DNA of 64,000 bases from Rhizobium sp. Leaf453 (GCF_001425605.1 NZ_LMRG01000023.1:134420-198419); one strand, 5' to 3'; counted from the first letter of the stretch, positions 1 through 9,589 are shown. Numbers and translations are program-made. The notes: generated by a model from the sequence alone, not told the origin.

Positions 1-1614
1 ACCGAGAAGCATGTCGGCGCCGAAGTCTGGACGCAGGCCATCCATCCGGACGACCTGGAACATGCCCAAGCCGATTTCGACAGGGCGATCGCCGCGAAGG
101 ACGTTTACCAGTCGGAGTACCGCATCATTTTGCCGAGCGGCGAGGTGCGTTATCTGCGTTCGCGTGGACATTGTTTCGAGGAAAACGGCAATATCACCTA
201 TATCGGCGCTGAATGGGACGTGACGGCGGACGTTCTCCTGAACAGGGAGTTGCAGCGGCAAAAGGCGATTGCCGAACTGCGGGCGATCGAACTCGAGGCA
301 AGCAGCCAGAGGATCGAATTTGCGGCCGAGCACGATTATCTGACCGGGCTTCCCAATCGCCGCTTTTTCGATCGCAGATTGGTTGAGCTTTCCGGGGGCG
401 GGGGCGGGGGCGAGAAGCTGGCGATTCTGCATATCGGCCTCGATCGGTTCAAGCAGATCAATGACACGGCCGGACACGCGGTGGGCGACGATGTCCTGAA
501 GTCCGCGGCAACGCGAATTGTCGCCGCCCTGCCGAAAGGTGCCTTCATCGCCCGCATGGGCGGCGACGAGTTTGCCGCGCTGATATCCAATTTCAGTTCG
601 GTCGGCGACCTGAAGACGATTGCCGAACGTCTGGCGCAGCAACTGAAACAGTCCGTCTGGTACAAGGACGAGGTTTTGCGCACAAGTGCATCAATCGGCC
701 TTGCGACCGCCCAGGGCGGCAACGTTTCCGAGTTGCTGGCCGAGGCCGATATTGCGCTCCATCGTGCCAAGAAGCTCGGCCGGGGCAGGGTGGAGATATT
801 CTCGGCTCAGATGAACGCGCAGTTGAACAACGAGCGGCGACTTGCCAAGCAATTCGTGCGCGGCCTGGAGAAGGGAGAGTTCGTTCCCTTTTATCAGGCT
901 CAGGTCGATGCGCGGGACCGCCGTATCGTGGGGTTGGAGGTTCTGGCCCGATGGAATCATCCCAAACGCGGATTGTTGCTTCCGGGCGAATTCCTAGGAG
1001 TTGCCAGTTCGCTCGGCATGCTCGATGACCTCGATGCGGCAATCCTGAGGGCGGCATTGAAGGATCGGAAGACCTGGTTGCGTCAGGGGGTGCGGGCGCC
1101 TCGAATCGCGGTGAACGTTTCGGCCGCCCGCTTGTCCGATCCGCTTCTGATCGATGAATTGCACCGGCTGGAGGTCGAGCCTGACACGGTGTCGTTCGAA
1201 CTGCTGGAAACGATCTTCCTCGATGACACCGAAGACGGCGTCTTCACCAATGTCGAGGCACTAAAGGAACTCGGGATTGATATCGAGATCGACGATTTCG
1301 GCTCCGGCCATGCCTCGATCATCGGGTTGATGAAGCTGAAGCCGAGCCGGCTGAAGATCGACCGGCAACTGGTCATGCCGATCACCACGTCACGCGAACA
1401 GAAGCGCCTGTTGCGCTCGATTGTCGATATTGCCAAGTCGCTTCACATCGAAGTGGTCGCGGAAGGTGTCGAAACGATGGAACATGCAAAGCTTTTGACC
1501 CGCCTCGGCTGCGATATCCTGCAGGGCTATGCCATCGCGTATCCCGTTGCTGCCGATGACATGCTGGCGCGCCTTTCCGAAGCACAGACCGAGGTGTTGA
1601 CAAGGTCGCTGTAA
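1..1614 (+). CDS. PAS-GGDEF-EAL cyclic-di-GMP signalling protein (5' end outside window)
   Basis: The reading frame is open from base 1, so the start lies upstream of the window. Window residues 1-80 resemble the end of a PAS/PAC sensor fold (GAEWDVTAD). A GGDEF diguanylate cyclase domain follows, with an intact GGDEF signature at residues 187-191. The RxxD product-inhibition site usually found just before it is absent. A C-terminal EAL phosphodiesterase domain starts near residue 290, with EVLARW at about 313 in place of EALxRW, then an IDDFGSG loop, KIDRQLV and AEGVET, so most metal and catalytic positions look intact. The protein probably makes and/or degrades c-di-GMP in response to a PAS-sensed signal. 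It is followed by a convergent LysR gene. Net activity cannot be told from sequence. Confidence 0.93.
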   Translation, partial: TEKHVGAEVWTQAIHPDDLEHAQADFDRAIAAKDVYQSEYRIILPSGEVRYLRSRGHCFEENGNITYIGAEWDVTADVLLNRELQRQKAIAELRAIELEASSQRIEFAAEHDYLTGLPNRRFFDRRLVELSGGGGGGEKLAILHIGLDRFKQINDTAGHAVGDDVLKSAATRIVAALPKGAFIARMGGDEFAALISNFSSVGDLKTIAERLAQQLKQSVWYKDEVLRTSASIGLATAQGGNVSELLAEADIALHRAKKLGRGRVEIFSAQMNAQLNNERRLAKQFVRGLEKGEFVPFYQAQVDARDRRIVGLEVLARWNHPKRGLLLPGEFLGVASSLGMLDDLDAAILRAALKDRKTWLRQGVRAPRIAVNVSAARLSDPLLIDELHRLEVEPDTVSFELLETIFLDDTEDGVFTNVEALKELGIDIEIDDFGSGHASIIGLMKLKPSRLKIDRQLVMPITTSREQKRLLRSIVDIAKSLHIEVVAEGVETMEHAKLLTRLGCDILQGYAIAYPVAADDMLARLSEAQTEVLTRSL

Positions 1615-1647
1615 CGCGGTGCCCAGTCGATCGGCGATCGTCGTCCG

Positions 1648-2496
1648 TCAGGATGTCAGCAATTCTTCCATGATCCCGATGATCCGCCGATGCTGGTGAG
1701 CGTGGCGCGTTCTGACGCTGGTTGCGGCATAGACCGCCTGCGCAATAGGTGGCGCATCCTCGACATGGAAGACGCTTCCCTCCTGCGACAATCGTCTGGC
1801 AGTATCGCCGCGCAGATAGGCCGCGCCCCCCAATGTCTTCAAAAGGTCGGTGATCGCCATATTCTGGCCCGATGCCAGGGGCGCGGCGGAAAGTTGCGGC
1901 AGCGCCAAGCGATGCGCCCGGTCGAAGGCCGGCGAGTAGACCGCCTGGATATAGGTTTCCGATCTCAGCTCTGCGACCGTGCGGGCGGACGTGCTGACCA
2001 GCATATAGCTGACTTCGCCGATCCGTTCGTAATACAGATCGGGTAGGTAGTGCGGCGTGTATAGGATGGCGAGATCGAGGTCGCCGGCAGCCAGATCGCG
2101 GTTCATCTGGATGGAATAATCGGCTTCCATGTAGATAGAGATTGCCGGAAGATCGGTCCGGACCGCAGCCAGCCAGCGCCCGGCGAAGGCTTCTGCGAGG
2201 TCGTGCTGAATGCCGAGGCGCATCGAGCGTTCGTAGGTGCCGGCATTCTCGACCGCGCGTGTGGCCTCGTGCCATTGACGCTGCAGCGCCCGGGCATGAT
2301 CGAGGAAACGCAAGCCGGAGGCCGTCGGGGCCGTGCCACCCTTGTTGCGGGTAAAGAGCTTGCGGTCGAACTGCGCTTCCAGCGCCTTCACACGGTGGGA
2401 GACGGTGGACTGGGTGATGTTCAGCCGCTCGGCCGTTCGATTGAAGCTACGGGTCTCCATCAGGTCGAGGAAGGTTTCGATGAGTTCGATCTGCAT
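1648..2496 (-). CDS. LysR-family transcriptional regulator
   Basis: This 282-residue protein has an N-terminal winged HTH at residues 1-60 (FNRTAERLNITQSTVSHRV) and a LysR substrate-binding domain from about residue 90. It is divergent from the flavoprotein/Rieske operon that starts at 2767, and about 270 bp separate the two starts. By the usual LysR arrangement it is a good candidate for the regulator of that betaine-demethylation operon. The effector is unknown. The intervening DNA holds a large inverted repeat, so the operator is likely squeezed near one of the two starts. Confidence 0.9.
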   Translation of the reverse strand: MQIELIETFLDLMETRSFNRTAERLNITQSTVSHRVKALEAQFDRKLFTRNKGGTAPTASGLRFLDHARALQRQWHEATRAVENAGTYERSMRLGIQHDLAEAFAGRWLAAVRTDLPAISIYMEADYSIQMNRDLAAGDLDLAILYTPHYLPDLYYERIGEVSYMLVSTSARTVAELRSETYIQAVYSPAFDRAHRLALPQLSAAPLASGQNMAITDLLKTLGGAAYLRGDTARRLSQEGSVFHVEDAPPIAQAVYAATSVRTRHAHQHRRIIGIMEELLTS

Positions 2497-2522
2497 GGGG
2501 CTGGCCTCGGTGTCTGCGGCTC

Positions 2523-2658
2523 CATCCCCTCCCTAACCCTCGCCACAAGGGGGAGGGAGTTTTACCGAGCAAGCCTAACCCATCGTTTTAGAATGCGGAT
2601 GAGCGGGCGGCACGGTCCGCCCTCTCCTCCCTTGTGGGGAGGGTTGGGGAGGGGGCTT
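2523..2658. repeat. Inverted GC-rich intergenic repeat pair (CCCTCCCC...ACAAGGGGGAGGG type)
   Basis: Two arms rich in CCCTCCC and GGGGAGGG, at about 2525-2560 and 2624-2658, are inverted relative to each other. Related arms recur at 20331-20427 and 35857-36010. The element sits in the divergent region between the LysR gene and the flavoprotein operon and could form a long stem-loop. It resembles non-autonomous palindromic repeats of rhizobial genomes. Confidence 0.7.
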
Positions 2659-2766
2659 TTCACATTTTTTCAATCTAATCGAATTCTTCGATCAATAAAG
2701 CGAAATCCGGCCGCTTGATGGCCGCGCGCATCATTGCCAAAACTGCTCCCAAACAAGGGAACAGAT

Positions 2767-5217
2767 ATGTCGAATTTGCCGTCTCATGCGCGCGTCGTGA
2801 TTATCGGGGGAGGTGCCGTTGGTGCTTCCGCGCTCTACCATCTGGCCAAGGCCGGATGGACCGATTGCGTGCTTCTGGAAAAGAACGAGCTGACGGCCGG
2901 ATCGACCTGGCATGCGGCGGGCAATGTGCCGACGTTTTCGTCCTCCTGGTCGATCATGAACATGCAGCGCTATTCGGCCTCGCTCTATCGCGAATTGGGT
3001 GATCTCGTCGATTATCCCATGAACTATCACGTCACCGGCTCGATCCGGCTCGGCCATTCGAAGGAGCGGCTGCAGGAGTTCAAGCGCGTCGTCGGCATGG
3101 GCAGATATCAGGGCATGGACCTTGATATCCTGTCGCCTGACGAAATGCGGGGCAAATATCCCTTCCTCGAAACCCACGACCTGACCGGTGCGCTTTACGA
3201 CCCCTATGACGGCGACATCGACCCGGCGCAGCTGACGCAGGCGCTCGCCAAGGGCGCGCGCGACATGGGCGCGAAAATCTTCCGCTTCTGTCCCGCCACC
3301 GGCGCACGCCGGGAGGGCGAAGAGTGGGTGATTTCGACGCCGCAGGGTGAGATCCGCTGCGAAAAGGTCGTCAACGCCGCCGGCTATTATGCCCGCGAGG
3401 TCGGCAAATGGTTCGGCCGCGACGTCCCGATGATGGTGATGAGCCATCAATACATGCTGTTCGAGGAAATCCCCGAACTCGCCGCCTGGTCGCGCGAAGC
3501 CGGGCACAAGCTGCCGCTGCTGCGCGACGTCGATAGCTCCTACTATCTGCGGCAGGAAAAGACCGGCATGAATCTCGGCCCCTATGAGCGCAACTGCAAG
3601 GCGCACTGGGTGACGCCGGATGACCCGATGCCGGACGATTTCTCGTTCCAGCTTTTCCCCGACGATCTCGACCGTCTCGAATGGTACCTGAACGACGCCG
3701 TCGAGCGTGTGCCGATCCTCGGCACCGCCGGCCTGTCGCGCATGATCAACGGCCCGATCCCGTACGCGCCTGATGGCAACCCGCTGATCGGCCCGATGCC
3801 GGGCGTGCCGAATGCCTTCGAGGCCTGTGTCTTCACCTTCGGCATCTGCCAGGCCGGCGGCGCCGGGAAGGTGCTGGCGGAATGGGTGACGGAAGGCGAG
3901 ACGGAGTGGGACATGTGGTCCTGCGATCCACGCCGCTATACGTCCTTCGCGGCGGACAAGGATTATTGCATCGCCAAGGGCATGGAAATCTACGGCCATG
4001 AATATGCCATGCACTTTCCGAAACACGCCTGGCCGGCGGGACGTGACCAGAAGCTCTCGCCGATCCACGATCGCATCAAGGCGCTCGGTGCGCAGTTCAA
4101 GCCCTATAACGGTTGGGAACGCGCCAACTGGTATGCCGCGCCGGGCGATGATCTCTCGGAACAGTCGACCCAGACCTGGAACCGCGAGGGGCCTTGGCGC
4201 TCGCGCATTGAGGCGGAGTGCCGCGCAGTCACCGAGGCGGCGGGCATTCTCGACCTTCCCGGCTTCTCGCGCTTCCGCGTGAAGGGCGAGGGGGCGACGG
4301 CTTGGCTTTCCTCCCTCATCACCGGCAAGGTGCCGAAGCCGGGCCGCATCGGCCTTGCCTATTTCTCCGATGACAAGGGCCGCATTGTCACGGAAATGTC
4401 GGTCATGATGCTGGATGAGGATTTCTTCTTCCTCATTACCGCCGCAACCGCGCAGTGGCATGATTTCGAGTGGCTGCAAAAGCACCTGCCCAAGGATGCC
4501 GTCTTCACCATCGACGACGTGACGGAGAGTTTTTCCTGCCAAATCCTTTCCGGCCCGAACTCCCGGGCCATCCTTGCGGAAGTGACGGATGCGGACCTCC
4601 AGAAGGGCTGGCTCACCCACCAGAGCTGCCAGATCGCCGGTCGCTGGTGCCAGCTCGTGCGCGTCTCGTTTGCCGGGGAACTCGGCTGGGAAATCCACAC
4701 CAAGGTCGAGGACACGGCCACGATCTTCGATGCCGTCTGGGAGGCGGGGCAGAAGCACGGGCTCAAGCCTTTCGGCATGGAAGCGCTGGATTCGCTGCGC
4801 ATCGAAAAGAGCTATCGCGCGTGGAAGGGCGACCTTTCGACCGACTACACCATCCTGCAGGGCGGCCTCGACCGCTTCGTCGACTGGACCAAGCCTGACT
4901 TCAAGGGCAAGGCGGCGCTGGAGCGGGAGAAGCAGCAGGACGTTTCCAAGCGCTTCGTGACGCTGACGGTCGAGGCCGGCGAATGCGATGCACCCTACAT
5001 GTCGACGCTCTGGCACGACGGCAAAGTCGTCGGCGAGACAACCTCGGGCAACTGGGGGTACCGCGTCGGCAAGTCCATTGCGCTCGGCATGCTGCGCGCC
5101 GATCTCACCGCGCCCGGCACGGAAATCGAGGTTGAAATCTACGGCGACCGTTTCAAGGCGACTGTCCAGCCGGATGGCCCGCTGTTCGACCCCAACAATG
5201 AAAGACTGCGCGCATGA
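2767..5217 (+). CDS. Dimethylglycine/sarcosine dehydrogenase-like flavoprotein, FAD oxidoreductase plus GcvT domains (first of tandem pair)
   Basis: The protein is 816 residues. The ATG at 2767 is chosen because AAGGGA lies 6 bases upstream; an earlier in-frame ATG at 2734 lacks a site. The N-terminus is a DAO-type FAD fold with a Rossmann glycine motif (VVIIGGGAVGAS) and TWHAAG, the motif whose His carries covalent FAD in dimethylglycine dehydrogenase. The C-terminal half (from about residue 430) is an aminomethyltransferase (GcvT-like) region that in relatives passes formaldehyde units to tetrahydrofolate. It overlaps the next gene by 4 bases (ATGA). The likely reaction is oxidative N-demethylation of a methylated amino acid such as dimethylglycine or sarcosine. 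The exact substrate is inferred from the neighbouring Rieske gene. Confidence 0.9.
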   Translation: MSNLPSHARVVIIGGGAVGASALYHLAKAGWTDCVLLEKNELTAGSTWHAAGNVPTFSSSWSIMNMQRYSASLYRELGDLVDYPMNYHVTGSIRLGHSKERLQEFKRVVGMGRYQGMDLDILSPDEMRGKYPFLETHDLTGALYDPYDGDIDPAQLTQALAKGARDMGAKIFRFCPATGARREGEEWVISTPQGEIRCEKVVNAAGYYAREVGKWFGRDVPMMVMSHQYMLFEEIPELAAWSREAGHKLPLLRDVDSSYYLRQEKTGMNLGPYERNCKAHWVTPDDPMPDDFSFQLFPDDLDRLEWYLNDAVERVPILGTAGLSRMINGPIPYAPDGNPLIGPMPGVPNAFEACVFTFGICQAGGAGKVLAEWVTEGETEWDMWSCDPRRYTSFAADKDYCIAKGMEIYGHEYAMHFPKHAWPAGRDQKLSPIHDRIKALGAQFKPYNGWERANWYAAPGDDLSEQSTQTWNREGPWRSRIEAECRAVTEAAGILDLPGFSRFRVKGEGATAWLSSLITGKVPKPGRIGLAYFSDDKGRIVTEMSVMMLDEDFFFLITAATAQWHDFEWLQKHLPKDAVFTIDDVTESFSCQILSGPNSRAILAEVTDADLQKGWLTHQSCQIAGRWCQLVRVSFAGELGWEIHTKVEDTATIFDAVWEAGQKHGLKPFGMEALDSLRIEKSYRAWKGDLSTDYTILQGGLDRFVDWTKPDFKGKAALEREKQQDVSKRFVTLTVEAGECDAPYMSTLWHDGKVVGETTSGNWGYRVGKSIALGMLRADLTAPGTEIEVEIYGDRFKATVQPDGPLFDPNNERLRA

Positions 5218-7664
5218 GTGCCAAGCCTATCCCCTCGAAGGCGAGAGCCGTCATCATAGGCGGCGGCGTTTCCGGCTGTTCCGTTGCGTACCACTTGGCG
5301 AAGCTCGGCTGGACGGATGTTGTTTTGCTTGAGCGCAAGCAGCTAACCTCAGGCACCACCTGGCATGCGGCCGGCCTGATTGGCCAGCTCAGGGCGTCGC
5401 AGAACATGACGCGGCTCGCCAAATATTCCGCCGATCTCTACACCAAGCTTGAGGCCGAAACCGGCATCGGCACCGGCATGCGCCAATGCGGCTCGATGAC
5501 CGTGGCGCTGACGGACGAGCGCAAGGAAGAAATCTATCGGCAGGCCTCGCTCGCTCGCGCCTTCGGCGTCGATGTGCGCGAGATCACCGTCGACGAGGTG
5601 AAGGGCATGTATCCCCACCTCAACACGGCGGATGTGAAGGCGGCCGTGCACCTGCCGCTCGACGGCCAGTGCGACCCGGCCAATATCGCCATGGCATTGG
5701 CCAAGGGCGCGCGGCAGAATGGCGCGACGATCCTTGAAAACGTCAAGGTCACCTCCGTTCTCACCAAGGACGGTCGTGTCACGGGCGTCACCTGCGAGCA
5801 GAACGGCGAGACCTTCACCATTGAGACGGAAAACGTCGTCAATGCCGCCGGCATGTGGGGACGCACGCTGGCGGATATGTCTGGCGTCACCCTGCCGCTG
5901 CATGCCTGCGAGCATTTCTACATTGTCACCGAACCGATACCGAACCTCACGCGCCTGCCGGTTCTGCGCGTACCGGATGAGTGCACCTATTACAAGGAGG
6001 ACGCCGGCAAGATGCTGATCGGCGCCTTCGAGCTGAAGGCCAAGCCCTGGGGCATGGATGGCATCTCGGAAGATTTTTGCTTCGACCAGCTGCCGGAAGA
6101 TTTCGATCACTTCCAGCCGATCCTCGAAAACGCCATCAACCGCATGCCGATGCTGGAGACCGCCGGCATCCACACCTTCTTCAACGGTCCCGAGAGCTTT
6201 ACGCCCGACGACCGCTACTATCTCGGCGAAGCGCCGCAGATTAAGGGCTATTGGGTCGCCGCTGGCTATAATTCCATCGGCATCGTCTCTTCCGGCGGGG
6301 CCGGCATGGCCTTGGCGCAATGGATGAACGACGGCGAAGCGCCCTTCGATCTTTGGGAAGTGGATATCCGCCGCGCCCAGCCGTTTCAGAGGAACCGGGC
6401 CTATCTCAAGGATCGTGTGTCGGAAACCCTTGGCCTGCTCTATGCCGACCATTTCCCCTATCGCCAGATGGCGACCGCCCGCGGTGTGCGCCGTTCGCCG
6501 CTGCATGAGCATCTGAAAGCGCGCGGCGCGGTATTTGGTGAAGTGGCCGGCTGGGAGCGCGCCAACTGGTTTGCGAAAGAGGGGCAGGAGCGGGAATACC
6601 GTTATAGCTGGAAGCGGCAGAACTGGTTCGAAAACCAGAAGGAAGAGCACCTTGCGGTGCGTGAGCGTGTCGGCCTGTTCGACATGACCTCCTTCGGCAA
6701 GATCCGCGTCGAGGGCCGTGATGCTTTGGCCTTCCTGCAACGCCTCTGCGCCAACCAGATGGATGTCGCGCCTGGTCGTATCGTCTACACCCAGATGCTC
6801 AACGATCGCGGCGGCATCGAAAGCGATCTGACGGTGACACGGCTTTCGGAGAAGGCCTTCTTCCTCGTCGTGCCTGGCGCGACGCTGCAGCGCGATCTTG
6901 CCTGGCTGCGCAAGCATTTGAAGGACGAGTTCGTCGTGATCACCGATGTCACGCCGGCCGAAAGTGTGCTTTGCGTAATGGGGCCGAAGGCGCGTGAGCT
7001 GATGCAGAAGGTGAGCCCGAACGACTTTTCCAATGCGCATCATCCATTTGCCACGGCGCGGGAAATCGAGATCGGCATGGGGCTGGCCCGCGCCCACCGA
7101 GTCACCTATGTCGGCGAGTTGGGCTGGGAGCTTTACGTCTCCACGGACCAGACGGCCCATGTGTTCGAGGCTCTGGAAGCGGCCGGTGCCGATGTCGGCC
7201 TGAAACTCTGCGGCCTGCACACGCTCGACAGCTGCCGCATCGAAAAGGCGTTCCGCCATTTCGGCCACGACATCACCGATGAAGATCATGTGCTGGAAGC
7301 CGGCCTCGGCTTTGCCGTACGCACTAGGAAGGGCGCTTTCATCGGCCGCGATGCGGTGTTGCGGAAAGAGGAAGAGGGGCTGAAGCGGCGCATGCTGCAG
7401 TTCAGGCTCACGGACGCCGAGCCGCTGCTCTTCCACAACGAGGCGCTGGTGCGCGACGGCAAGATCGTCTCGACCATCACGTCCGGCAATTACGGCCACT
7501 TCCTCGGCGGCGCCATCGGGATGGGTTACGTGCCCTGCGCCGGCGAAAGCGAGGCGGATGTGCTGGGGTCGAACTACGAGATTGAGATTGCCGGGGTGCG
7601 GGTGAAGGCGGAGGCGTCGCTTGCGCCGATGTATGATCCGAAGGCGGAGCGGGTGAGGGCTTAG
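5214..7664 (+). CDS. Dimethylglycine/sarcosine dehydrogenase-like flavoprotein, FAD oxidoreductase plus GcvT domains (second of tandem pair)
   Basis: Another 816-residue protein with the same architecture as the preceding gene: FAD-binding glycine motif at the N-terminus (AVIIGGGVSGCSVAY), TTWHAAGL for covalent flavin, and a C-terminal GcvT-like half. It overlaps the preceding stop by 4 bases, which implies translational coupling. The two copies are clearly divergent paralogues rather than a recent duplication, so they probably act on successive substrates, for example dimethylglycine then sarcosine. Which copy does which step cannot be told here. Confidence 0.92.
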   Translation: MSAKPIPSKARAVIIGGGVSGCSVAYHLAKLGWTDVVLLERKQLTSGTTWHAAGLIGQLRASQNMTRLAKYSADLYTKLEAETGIGTGMRQCGSMTVALTDERKEEIYRQASLARAFGVDVREITVDEVKGMYPHLNTADVKAAVHLPLDGQCDPANIAMALAKGARQNGATILENVKVTSVLTKDGRVTGVTCEQNGETFTIETENVVNAAGMWGRTLADMSGVTLPLHACEHFYIVTEPIPNLTRLPVLRVPDECTYYKEDAGKMLIGAFELKAKPWGMDGISEDFCFDQLPEDFDHFQPILENAINRMPMLETAGIHTFFNGPESFTPDDRYYLGEAPQIKGYWVAAGYNSIGIVSSGGAGMALAQWMNDGEAPFDLWEVDIRRAQPFQRNRAYLKDRVSETLGLLYADHFPYRQMATARGVRRSPLHEHLKARGAVFGEVAGWERANWFAKEGQEREYRYSWKRQNWFENQKEEHLAVRERVGLFDMTSFGKIRVEGRDALAFLQRLCANQMDVAPGRIVYTQMLNDRGGIESDLTVTRLSEKAFFLVVPGATLQRDLAWLRKHLKDEFVVITDVTPAESVLCVMGPKARELMQKVSPNDFSNAHHPFATAREIEIGMGLARAHRVTYVGELGWELYVSTDQTAHVFEALEAAGADVGLKLCGLHTLDSCRIEKAFRHFGHDITDEDHVLEAGLGFAVRTRKGAFIGRDAVLRKEEEGLKRRMLQFRLTDAEPLLFHNEALVRDGKIVSTITSGNYGHFLGGAIGMGYVPCAGESEADVLGSNYEIEIAGVRVKAEASLAPMYDPKAERVRA

Positions 7665-7675
7665 AAGTCTCTTCT

Positions 7676-7696
7676 CCCCGCTGGGGAGAAGAGGGA
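7676..7696. terminator. Short perfect hairpin after the flavoprotein pair
   Basis: CTTCTCCCC and GGGGAGAAG form a 9-bp stem with a 3-base loop just after the stop at 7664. No strong T-run follows, so it may be a short palindromic repeat or an RNA-stability hairpin rather than a true terminator. Confidence 0.4.
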
Positions 7697-7770
7697 GTGC
7701 GGCTGCACCGCCCAAAACGAAATGCGCGCGCCGGAACGCGGATTTTCCGGTGATTTCTTGGAGATGTCAC

Positions 7771-9003
7771 ATGCTCGCGCCGGAATTCAAACAGGAGAGC
7801 CCCAAGGGCGACCGCATCGACCAGCTCGTCGCGGCCCACAAGCCCGGTCATGGCCTGACGCGGCCGTTCTATATCGATCCGGAAATCTACGAGCGGGATC
7901 TGGAGCGGGTGTTCCGCCGCCATTGGCACTGTATCGCGCATGAAAGCGCCATACCGAACGTCAATGATTTCGAAGTCTTCCGGATGGCGTCCGAGCAGGT
8001 GATCCTGACGCGGCATGCCGATGGCACGATCCATGCGATCCTCAACATCTGCCGCCATCGCGGCGCAGAGGTCTGCACCAAGGACAAGGGCAATGCCCGC
8101 ATGTTCGTCTGTCCCTATCATGCCTGGACCTATGGCAATGACGGTGCGCTGAAGGCTGCACGGTTGATGCCGAAGGATTTCAAGCGGGAGGATCACGGGC
8201 TGAAGAAGCTGCATGTCCGCGTCGTCGAAGGGCTGGTGTTCATTTCGTTTGCCGAAAACCCGCTGGACTTCACCGTGGTCGAGAACCTGCTGCATGCGAC
8301 TTGCGGCCAATATGGCTGGGGGCAGGCGAAGGTTGCCTATCGGCAGAGCTATCCGGTCGACGCCAACTGGAAGCTGGCGGTCGAGAACTATGTCGAATGC
8401 TATCATTGCGGCCCGGCGCATCCGGAATATTCGCAGACCCATGCTCTGGAACAGCCGCTGCACATGATCGAGGCGCTGAATGCGGCGATGGAGGAGCGGA
8501 CCTGCGCTCTGGGCATTCAGGTCGGCTCAGGCGATCACTGGCAGACGTCGGAAAACGGCCGGGAAACCATCCATGCCTTCCGGTATGCCCTCTATGACGG
8601 CGTCAAGACCGGCAGCGAGGACGGCTCGCCGCTCGCGCCGCTGATGGGGCGGTTTACCGAATTCGATGGCGGTGTCACCTCCATTCATCTCGGCGGCACG
8701 TCCTTCCTGGTCTGCTACCCCGATCACGGGATGATCTACCGCTTCATTCCCAAGGGGCCAGAGGCCTGCGAGATGGAGTTGATCTGGTTGGTCAACGGCG
8801 AGGCGCAGGAAGGTGCCGATTACGATCTCGACAAGCTGAAATGGCTCTGGACGGTGACGACCGACGAAGACAAGTCGATCATCGAGCACACGTCGCGCGG
8901 GGTGCGTTCGCACTATTTCGTGCCCGGACCGATCGCGCCGATGGAGCAGAACGAGTTGCGCTATATCAACTGGTATCTCGACGAGATCAGCCGGGCCGGT
9001 TGA
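7771..9003 (+). CDS. Rieske non-haem iron oxygenase, glycine-betaine/quaternary-amine demethylase type (GbcA-like)
   Basis: The protein is 410 residues; the start at 7771 has GGAG 7 bases upstream. Rieske [2Fe-2S] ligands are Cys94-x-His96 and Cys114-x2-His117 (CPYHAW). The mononuclear iron motif is NYVECYHC...H, with histidines near 212 and 217. This family includes glycine betaine, stachydrine and choline oxygenases that demethylate quaternary ammonium groups, releasing formaldehyde. The two upstream flavoproteins would continue the demethylation, so the three genes fit betaine to dimethylglycine to sarcosine to glycine. No ferredoxin-reductase partner (GbcB type) is adjacent, so electrons must come from a component encoded elsewhere. 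Stachydrine or another betaine is an alternative substrate. Confidence 0.9.
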   Translation: MLAPEFKQESPKGDRIDQLVAAHKPGHGLTRPFYIDPEIYERDLERVFRRHWHCIAHESAIPNVNDFEVFRMASEQVILTRHADGTIHAILNICRHRGAEVCTKDKGNARMFVCPYHAWTYGNDGALKAARLMPKDFKREDHGLKKLHVRVVEGLVFISFAENPLDFTVVENLLHATCGQYGWGQAKVAYRQSYPVDANWKLAVENYVECYHCGPAHPEYSQTHALEQPLHMIEALNAAMEERTCALGIQVGSGDHWQTSENGRETIHAFRYALYDGVKTGSEDGSPLAPLMGRFTEFDGGVTSIHLGGTSFLVCYPDHGMIYRFIPKGPEACEMELIWLVNGEAQEGADYDLDKLKWLWTVTTDEDKSIIEHTSRGVRSHYFVPGPIAPMEQNELRYINWYLDEISRAG

Positions 9004-9516
9004 CAGTCTTTTCCAGACTGTTGACAGGCCGAGAGCTGCCATCAATCTTCGACGCGCGGCATCGACGGTGTCGCGATCATGGCCTTCGGCAACGGAGACG
9101 GCATTTCCCGCAGGAGTTGTTAGAACACAGCGGAAATAGGGGTCACCCTCGGAATCCCTGTCGGTTTCGATGGCCGGCGGGCCGATCTCGCTCGGATCGA
9201 ACTGTTCCGTGCGAGCGCGAAAAGGCCAGCGCTCGCTCACCGTGACGCGGCCGTTTTCCACGATCAGAGACGTTCGTGAGAGACCTGCGATGTGGTGATA
9301 GCAGCCAAACCCGAAAACCCAGAAGATCAGCATGATGGCCGTCTCGATCGGCGGATCGAACTGATGAAAGCCGCCATCCCGGATGAAAAGCCAAGTGAAC
9401 AGGCACAGCATGCCGATCCAGATCGCGCCGAAGATCCAGACGGCGATGGCGATGTTGTTGCGCAGGATGAACCGTTCTGTCGGCACCACTCCCTCGGGTA
9501 AGCCAATGTCTTCCAT
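8527..9516 (-). CDS. Hypothetical membrane protein; C-terminal part runs antisense into the Rieske gene
   Basis: An ATG at 9516 aligns with the start of the paralogue at 9763-10263. The first ~150 residues hold two membrane helices (about residues 20-75) and a soluble domain (SLIVENGRVTVSERW...FDPSEIG) that matches that paralogue. After about residue 160 the paralogue ends, but this frame has no stop: it continues through a hairpin and 477 bases antisense to the Rieske gene until 8527. The last 160 residues are therefore probably not conserved protein. Function is unknown. Loss of the native stop through a small deletion is one explanation. Confidence 0.5.
   Translation of the reverse strand: MEDIGLPEGVVPTERFILRNNIAIAVWIFGAIWIGMLCLFTWLFIRDGGFHQFDPPIETAIMLIFWVFGFGCYHHIAGLSRTSLIVENGRVTVSERWPFRARTEQFDPSEIGPPAIETDRDSEGDPYFRCVLTTPAGNAVSVAEGHDRDTVDAARRRLMAALGLSTVWKRLSTGPADLVEIPVDIAQLVLLHRRDRSGHEIVRTHPARRVLDDRLVFVGRHRPEPFQLVEIVIGTFLRLAVDQPDQLHLAGLWPLGNEAVDHPVIGVADQEGRAAEMNGGDTAIEFGKPPHQRRERRAVLAAGLDAVIEGIPEGMDGFPAVFRRLPVIA
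9003..9021. terminator. Hairpin at the end of the Rieske gene
   Basis: ACAGTCT and AGACTGT form a perfect 7-bp stem around a 5-base loop, overlapping the last base of the Rieske stop codon. A weak termination or mRNA-end structure is possible; no U-tract follows. Confidence 0.35.
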
Positions 9517-9589
9517 TGCCGCCAGAATATCCGGGAGGCGTTTGGACGTGTTTAAGAGATTCGTTCGAAATGTCGCATTCGGCAAATCA

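Noticed and set aside
2731..5016. Long minus-strand ORF (761 residues) opposite the first flavoprotein
   Set aside because: Shadow frame in GC-rich DNA: Arg/His/Leu-rich with no recognised domain, while the plus strand encodes a clear FAD-GcvT protein with ribosome site.
5349..7715. Long minus-strand ORF (788 residues) opposite the second flavoprotein
   Set aside because: Same reason: composition typical of an antisense frame and no family match.
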